This document shows, in pieces, positions 35,395 to 40,146 of a stretch of 40,146 nucleotides of DNA. Within the stretch, counting starts at the first letter, position 1; each line of letters begins with the position of its first letter. Position numbers and translations under genes: made by a program. The notes below the pieces were generated by a model. That model was not told where the DNA came from. It ran no database searches and saw only the letters and a list, made by a program, of their open reading frames with translations. The DNA comes from Verrucomicrobiaceae bacterium (lineage in GTDB: Bacteria; Verrucomicrobiota; Verrucomicrobiia; Verrucomicrobiales; Verrucomicrobiaceae): the NCBI GenBank assembly GCA_027489965.1, contig JAIXZA010000056.1:1-40146 (forward strand), in the 5' to 3' direction.

Positions 35395-36075
35395 ATGTTC
35401 TTACTTGTCATCATTCTCACCATGCTCCTGTCCATTTATGCTTCGTGGAAAGTCAGCAGCAACTACCGCAAATACTCACAAGTACGCGCATCCTCGGGCA
35501 TGACGGGCGCAGAGGTCGCTCAGCGAATCCTTGATCTGAATAACATCCGGGATGTGAGCATACACTCAGCACAGGGTGAACTCGTGGACCACTATGATCC
35601 ATCTAACCGCCGCTTGGTGCTCTCCGAGGCCAACTACTACGGCCAATCCGTCGCGGCACTTGGTGTTGCTGCCCATGAATGCGGGCACGCCATCCAACAC
35701 CAGCAACTCTACGCGCCATTGCAGTGGCGCATGGCGGCAGTCGGCATCACCACGATGGCTGGCACGATCATTCCGATTGTCGGCTTTGCCGGAATGCTAT
35801 TCATGCCAAAACTAGCGATACCGGTTCTGGCCGTTGCTTTTGGAATTGTCATGGTCTTTCAGCTTGTGACTCTACCCGTAGAATTTGATGCCACAGCCCG
35901 AGCCAAAAAAATCCTGCTTGCGACAGGTGCAGTCACTCCTGGAGCTGAATTTGATGCCATGAATAAAGTGCTAAGCGCTGCTGCTCTAACCTATGTGGCA
36001 GCCTTCCTCAGTGCTCTGGCACAATTTGCTCATTATGCCTTCCTGCTTCTTGGTCAGCGACGAGAGGAAGAATAA
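35395..36075 (+). CDS. YugP-like membrane zinc metallopeptidase
   Basis: The product has 226 residues. An N-terminal helix (MFLLVIILTMLLSIYASWKV) precedes NYRKYSQVRASSGMTGAEVAQ, typical of this family. The zinc motif is HECGH (94-98, AAHECGHAIQHQ). Two helices follow (about 118-158), then PVEFDATARAKKIL, which probably gives the third zinc ligand. A last helix lies at about 196-218. It belongs to the putative neutral zinc metallopeptidase family represented by B. subtilis YugP; the substrate is unknown. It is divergent from the ArsR-methyltransferase gene. Confidence 0.88.
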   Translation: MFLLVIILTMLLSIYASWKVSSNYRKYSQVRASSGMTGAEVAQRILDLNNIRDVSIHSAQGELVDHYDPSNRRLVLSEANYYGQSVAALGVAAHECGHAIQHQQLYAPLQWRMAAVGITTMAGTIIPIVGFAGMLFMPKLAIPVLAVAFGIVMVFQLVTLPVEFDATARAKKILLATGAVTPGAEFDAMNKVLSAAALTYVAAFLSALAQFAHYAFLLLGQRREEE

Positions 36076-36196
36076 AAGCGGTCCATTTCTATCCGACAGC
36101 TATTAAAATGGGATCATTACTGCTCTTTATTGGATTTGTGGCTCGCCAATTTAGCAATTAAATAGACGAGCCGATAAATATGTATTTACTGCCCGC

Positions 36197-36928
36197 ATGT
36201 TGCGTCTTTTGCTTGCCCTCATCCTTTTCCAATCAACTATCTTGTTAAGTCAAGAACCTGCCACGCCGCCGGACCCAGCCAAGCAGATGAGCGAGGCGCA
36301 GCAACGGATCAAAAAACTTTCAGCTACCGAATACGATCTTGATGGCATCAAAATCAAAGCTGATACCCGAGAAGTCAGAATTCCATGTCAGGTATGCCTA
36401 AAGAAGGCTCCCATTGAGTACATGCTTACAACCGAAACTGGAAAGACCCACGAAACCGTCCTGACAACAGCCATCAGCCCAACAGCCATTCAAGTGGCCA
36501 TGCTTTTAGTTAACTATGAACCTGCCACCGAAGGTCTGCTTTCCAAGGTGCCTGAAGCTGAACGCCCCAAAGCATGGAAGGAGGAACCACCCAAGACTAA
36601 AGGTGCCAATCGTGTCAACATCTCCGCCGAATGGAAAGTCGGCACAGAAGTCAAAAATAGTGCCTTATCCCAGTGGGCACAAAACTCTGATACACGTAAG
36701 GCACCAACGGACTTAGACACTTGGATTTTCAACGGCTCCTACATCGATGAGCGTGGCTTCATTGCTCAACAAGAAGGGTCAATCATAGGCACCTGGCTGG
36801 ATCGCGGAGCTATCTTTAATTCACCGGCAGAAGGAAATTGGAGAGACGATCTATGGATCTCGCTTCCAGACAACATTCCAGAAAAAATGACTCCAGTCAC
36901 CCTCATCATCACCCCCGCAAAACCATGA
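36197..36928 (+). CDS. Secreted YdjY-domain protein
   Basis: The product has 243 residues with a signal peptide (MLRLLLALILFQSTILLSQ). From about 50 to 110 it reads GIKIKADTREVRIPCQVCLKKAPIEYML, TGKTHETVLTTAISPTAIQVAMLLV, which is the YdjY-like pattern seen in planctomycete and verrucomicrobial exported proteins. The C-terminal 110 residues include WIFNGSYIDERGFIAQQEGSIIGT, also typical. Function is unknown. The stop overlaps the start of the next gene by four bases (ATGA), so they are translationally coupled and probably act together. Confidence 0.8.
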   Translation: MLRLLLALILFQSTILLSQEPATPPDPAKQMSEAQQRIKKLSATEYDLDGIKIKADTREVRIPCQVCLKKAPIEYMLTTETGKTHETVLTTAISPTAIQVAMLLVNYEPATEGLLSKVPEAERPKAWKEEPPKTKGANRVNISAEWKVGTEVKNSALSQWAQNSDTRKAPTDLDTWIFNGSYIDERGFIAQQEGSIIGTWLDRGAIFNSPAEGNWRDDLWISLPDNIPEKMTPVTLIITPAKP

Positions 36929-38097
36929 AACTAAAGACCACTCTTGCTCTCTTTTTAGCGGCACCACACCTACTGCTCTCCCAAGCAGCCACACAACCTG
37001 CGCGTCATGAATCTTTGAAACAGGAGATACGACTGGCTTATGAACGCGGCCTAAGCTTCTTAAAGTCAAAACAAAACTCGGAAACGGGTCAATGGGGCGA
37101 TGCAGAACCTGTAGCATTCACTGCCCTGGCCATTACGAGCTTATTGTTAGCTCCTGAAAGAAAAGCGACAGATCCCCTGCCACCCGAAGTAGAAAAAGCC
37201 ATTGCCTTTCTGATGAAAAATGTACAGCCTGATGGCGGCATTTACGTGAAGGCAAGAGCCAATTACAACACCTCCTTGGCATTAACGGCACTCATGCTGG
37301 CGCCTAACCTTGATCGTGAAGCAAAGCTGCTAGCTGCACGCCGATTCATCATTGGTCAGCAGAATGATTTTGATGAAAAAGGCAAACTCGATAATCCCAA
37401 TGACGGAGGCGTCGGCTACGGCACGCCAAAACCGAATAATCCAGCCCACGCAGATCTTTCGAATACCCACTTCGCACTCGAAGCGCTTTACTACTCCCAA
37501 GCCCTGCTCGCCGACAAAGGAGATGCTGGTAAAAACGAGCCCCAACTCAATTATGCCGCAGCCATACAGTTCATTCAAAACTGCCAAAATCGTCCTGAAA
37601 CTAATAAAGCAAGTTGGGTCAGCACCGACGCTAAAGATGCGGGTGGATTCATCTACAGCCCTGGTGAAACTCGCGGTGGTGAAACCAAAACAGCTGATGG
37701 CCGCACAGCCCTGCGCAGCTACGGCAGTATCAGTTATGCAGGCATTCTAAGCTTCATCTATGCAGGCGTGGACAAAAATGATCCTCGGCTCCAAGCAGTC
37801 ATGCAATGGATTACCGAAAACTACACCTTGGATGAAAATCCAGGTCTGGGCGCAGAGGGCCTCTATTATTATTACCACACTATGGCTAAAGCCCTGGCGA
37901 TCGCCGATGTAGACTTCCTGAAAACCAAAGATGGCAAAATTGTCGATTGGCGCGTTGATCTATCCCAGAAGCTCCTCAATCTGCAAAAAGGCGATGGCTC
38001 TTGGGCCAACAGCGCCGGGCGCTGGATGGAGAGCGACACGAGTCTGACAACAGCCTACATGCTCATGGCACTGGCCCGTGTACATGCCACGCTTTGA
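36925..38097 (+). CDS. Secreted prenyltransferase/squalene-oxidase-repeat protein
   Basis: The product has 390 residues from the ATG at 36925, which gives a signal peptide (MKLKTTLALFLAAPHLLLSQ); the in-frame ATG at 36838 lies inside the previous gene and is rejected. Alpha/alpha-barrel repeats of the terpene-cyclase fold are visible: GLSFLKSKQNSETGQWGDAEP, FTALAITSLLLAPE, AIAFLMKNVQPDGGIY, TSLALTALMLAP, and LLNLQKGDGSWANSAGRWME near the end. The DXDD motif of true squalene cyclases is not seen, so a binding or scaffolding role is as likely as catalysis. Such proteins are abundant in Planctomycetes and Verrucomicrobia. Confidence 0.83.
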   Translation: MKLKTTLALFLAAPHLLLSQAATQPARHESLKQEIRLAYERGLSFLKSKQNSETGQWGDAEPVAFTALAITSLLLAPERKATDPLPPEVEKAIAFLMKNVQPDGGIYVKARANYNTSLALTALMLAPNLDREAKLLAARRFIIGQQNDFDEKGKLDNPNDGGVGYGTPKPNNPAHADLSNTHFALEALYYSQALLADKGDAGKNEPQLNYAAAIQFIQNCQNRPETNKASWVSTDAKDAGGFIYSPGETRGGETKTADGRTALRSYGSISYAGILSFIYAGVDKNDPRLQAVMQWITENYTLDENPGLGAEGLYYYYHTMAKALAIADVDFLKTKDGKIVDWRVDLSQKLLNLQKGDGSWANSAGRWMESDTSLTTAYMLMALARVHATL

Positions 38098-38208
38098 TGG
38101 CAGAATCTGATCAAAAGGTCAAATTTGGGCTAAACTGGCACCTTTTAAGTGCCCGACGTGCCACTTTGGGGTCAATTGAGATTGATTTTCACATGGGTGA
38201 ATCTTCTC

Positions 38209-38237
38209 TTGACCCTAAATATGCCTGCACTTAGGAT
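38209..38237 (+). promoter_or_regulatory. Promoter of mreBC
   Basis: TTGACC (38209-38214) and TAGGAT (38232-38237) are exactly 17 bases apart. Transcription would start near 38244, leaving a leader of about 114 bases before the mreB ATG. A small hairpin (GGCAC 38137-38141 with GTGCC 38149-38153) lies upstream. Confidence 0.6.
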
Positions 38238-38357
38238 TTGATAGTTAGAAACTTGGGCCAGAACGTGCTTTTTGTGAACCTCAAAAAAAGCCGGAGTTAT
38301 CCGTCACGACTCTAGTTTCTATTCTTTTTCCTCAGTAACTTTTCACAATTCTAAATA

Positions 38358-39389
38358 ATGTTCGGCAAATTCTTCGGCTTCGTAGCCAATGATATGGGTA
38401 TCGATCTTGGTACCGCAAATACTCTCGTTTACCTCAAGGATCACGGCATTGTACTTCGAGAACCCTCCGTTGTCGCCGTCAAAACCGGCACCAATGAAGT
38501 GGTCGCCGTTGGCGACGACGCTAAACGGATGCTAGGAAGAACCCCCGGTGGGATCACTGCCATTCGCCCTCTAAAAGACGGCGTTATTGCGGACTTCCGT
38601 GTGACAGAGGCCATGCTCCGTCACTTCATTCGCAAGGTGAACAATAATCGCCGCGCATTCCGCGGACCTCGTGTCGTCATTGCTGTGCCGTCAGGCATTA
38701 CCGAAGTGGAAAAGCGCGCTGTCAAAGAAAGCGCCGAGCAGGCTGGAGCACGTGAAGTCTATCTGATCGAAGAACCCATGGCTGCCGCCATCGGCGTCGG
38801 TCTGCCGGTCCAAGAAGCTGCTGGCAATATGATTGTCGATATTGGTGGTGGAACGACTGAAGTCGCCATCATTTCCCTAAGTGGCATTGTTTACAGCCGC
38901 AGCGTCCGTGTCGCAGGCGATGAACTTGACGAATCCATCATCAATTACATGAAGCGTGCCTATAATCTCATGATTGGTGAGCGCACTGCTGAGGAGATCA
39001 AGCTTCGCATCGGATCGGCCTTCCCACTTGGCAAGGAAACAACCATGGAAGTTAAAGGACGCGACATGGTAGCGGGACTCCCGAAAACCATTACCATCAC
39101 CAGCCAGGAAGTGCGTGAGGCCATGCTAGAACCCTTGAACGCCATCATTGATGCCGTCCGCACCACTCTTGAACGCTGTCCGCCTGAACTTGCCGCTGAC
39201 TTGGTTGATCGCGGCATCATGCTTGCAGGTGGTGGAGCCCTGCTCCGCGGCCTTGATAAACTTCTTCAGGAAGAAACTGCACTGCCGGTCCACATCGCTG
39301 ATGATCCATTGAGCGCCGTGGGTGAAGGTGCCGGTCGAGTTCTAGGTGAACTTGAATTTTTGAAGAAGGTCAGCACAACCGAGGTCTGA
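38358..39389 (+). CDS. mreB: Rod shape-determining protein MreB
   Basis: The full-length protein has 343 residues. It starts [21 protein letters not shown] (phosphate-1 loop) and shows [50 protein letters not shown], the second phosphate loop [15 protein letters not shown] and the adenosine motif [13 protein letters not shown]. It is the bacterial actin homologue that positions the elongation machinery for peptidoglycan synthesis. The start has no Shine-Dalgarno. mreC follows after 79 bp, the normal mre order. Confidence 0.98.
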   Translation: MFGKFFGFVANDMGIDLGTANTLVYLKDHGIVLREPSVVAVKTGTNEVVAVGDDAKRMLGRTPGGITAIRPLKDGVIADFRVTEAMLRHFIRKVNNNRRAFRGPRVVIAVPSGITEVEKRAVKESAEQAGAREVYLIEEPMAAAIGVGLPVQEAAGNMIVDIGGGTTEVAIISLSGIVYSRSVRVAGDELDESIINYMKRAYNLMIGERTAEEIKLRIGSAFPLGKETTMEVKGRDMVAGLPKTITITSQEVREAMLEPLNAIIDAVRTTLERCPPELAADLVDRGIMLAGGGALLRGLDKLLQEETALPVHIADDPLSAVGEGAGRVLGELEFLKKVSTTEV

Positions 39390-39468
39390 ACCTAACGAAT
39401 GATGTGATTCTTCACAGCTGTTAGGTCAGAGTTATCTCTGAACTGATCAATCTGGTGACAAGGCATCC

Positions 39469-40146
39469 ATGAAAAAGCTTAACATCCTGGCGCTGCTTAT
39501 GTTCATTGCGGCAGTCGTTTCAGTCTTCATGCTGGACACACCGACAACGCGCATGATCCAGAGTCGCGCAATGTCAGCACTCTCACCTTTCGTGCACTCA
39601 AGCGCGGCAATTGAGGATGGGGTCTCCGGCGCTTTAGTCACATCGATTGACCCGCGCGAGATCAAACGAGAGAATGATCGCCTTCAAATTGAGAACGAAA
39701 GACTGAGCATCATTTCACAGAAATATGTTCAGACTCTAGACGAGAATAACAAACTACGTGATCTTCTGGAATTTAAGAAAGCATCACCTTACAAAATGAT
39801 CGCAGCGCGAGTCATTAAGCGCGTTTCCTCGACTTGGTGGAATACCATGATCATTGACAAAGGCCTGCTTGATGGCCTAGCCACAGACACGCCCGTCATT
39901 AGCGCAACAGGCCTTATCGGCAAGACCGGCAAAATGGCCCCCCATATGTGTGAGGTTATTTTGCTCACCGATGAAATGTGCCGCGTCTCAGCCAAAATCG
40001 AGGGCACGATTGAGCAAGGCATCATCTCTGGCGAACGCGCAGGACTGGACATGCGCCCCGACCTGAGGCTGCGTTTTTTGAATCGCAATGCCATCATCAA
40101 TCCAGGTAGCAACGTCATTTCCACAGGTGAAGGCGGCGTCTTTCCA
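39469..40146 (+). CDS. mreC: Rod shape-determining protein MreC (3' end outside the window)
   Basis: The frame is open from the ATG at 39469 to the last base, giving 226 residues without a stop. A transmembrane helix at the N-terminus (KKLNILALLMFIAAVVSVFML) is followed by a coiled coil (about 65-105, IKRENDRLQIENERLSIIS). The first beta domain of MreC then follows (ARVIKRVSSTWWNTMIIDKG, VISATGLIGKTGKM, VILLTDEMCRVSAKIEGT). MreC sits in the inner membrane facing the periplasm and links MreB/MreD to the transpeptidases. A weak AAGG lies six bases before the start. Confidence 0.93.
   Translation, partial: MKKLNILALLMFIAAVVSVFMLDTPTTRMIQSRAMSALSPFVHSSAAIEDGVSGALVTSIDPREIKRENDRLQIENERLSIISQKYVQTLDENNKLRDLLEFKKASPYKMIAARVIKRVSSTWWNTMIIDKGLLDGLATDTPVISATGLIGKTGKMAPHMCEVILLTDEMCRVSAKIEGTIEQGIISGERAGLDMRPDLRLRFLNRNAIINPGSNVISTGEGGVFP

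Noticed and set aside
36838..36924. 29-codon extension of the terpene-cyclase-fold gene
   Set aside because: It lies inside the YdjY gene in another frame and would hide the clear signal peptide that begins at 36925.

Overview
The window looks like chromosomal DNA of a Verrucomicrobiota bacterium, probably near Prosthecobacter or Verrucomicrobium. This rests on gene content: large secreted Calx-beta and putative-Ig proteins, a planctomycete-type cytochrome c with leucine-rich repeats, a kinase fused to formylglycine-enzyme-like domains, a ceramidase-like protein fused to LamG, a YdjY protein, and an MglA/roadblock pair. Almost no start codon has a clear Shine-Dalgarno sequence. I see no phage, insertion sequence, CRISPR array or rRNA. 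The species is an inference.

Region 1 (1-5.7 kb): the 5' part of a fumarylacetoacetate-hydrolase-family gene runs off the left edge on the minus strand. Diverging from it is a probable cobalamin riboswitch (about 530-740) that leads two surface-protein genes: a predicted beta-propeller/Calx-beta protein, and a membrane-anchored Ig-repeat protein whose C-terminal domain resembles surface proteins of corrinoid-uptake loci. I read this as a B12-controlled surface operon.

Region 2 (5.7-13.4 kb): an FtsX-type permease and a nucleoside-type MFS transporter lie on the minus strand. A four-gene plus-strand operon follows: ABC ATPase, ABC-2 permease, GldG-like protein and DUF4340 protein, in GldA/GldF/GldG style.

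Region 3 (13.4-14.2 kb): a gene-poor 838-bp stretch with a 27-bp-arm inverted repeat.

Region 4 (14.2-22 kb): a transmembrane Ser/Thr kinase, an alpha/beta hydrolase and an ArsC/Spx-like protein are tightly packed. Then comes mnmE, convergent with glmS, and a peroxiredoxin that carries its own terminator.

Region 5 (22.1-26 kb): a 1035-residue Pro/Ala/Gln-rich protein with SPFGQ repeats and a C-terminal roadblock/LC7-like domain is translationally coupled to a very well conserved MglA GTPase. This is the most unusual protein architecture in the window.

Region 6 (26-33.5 kb): a ceramidase-LamG protein; eno with a strong promoter and a very short leader, followed by ftsB; a small lipoprotein; glgC; and a divergent cytochrome c-LRR protein.

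Region 7 (33.5-40.1 kb): two tRNA-Lys genes (UUU and CUU), a GGQ release-factor-like protein, an ArsR-methyltransferase fusion, a YugP-like zinc peptidase, a YdjY/terpene-cyclase-fold pair, then mreB and the start of mreC.
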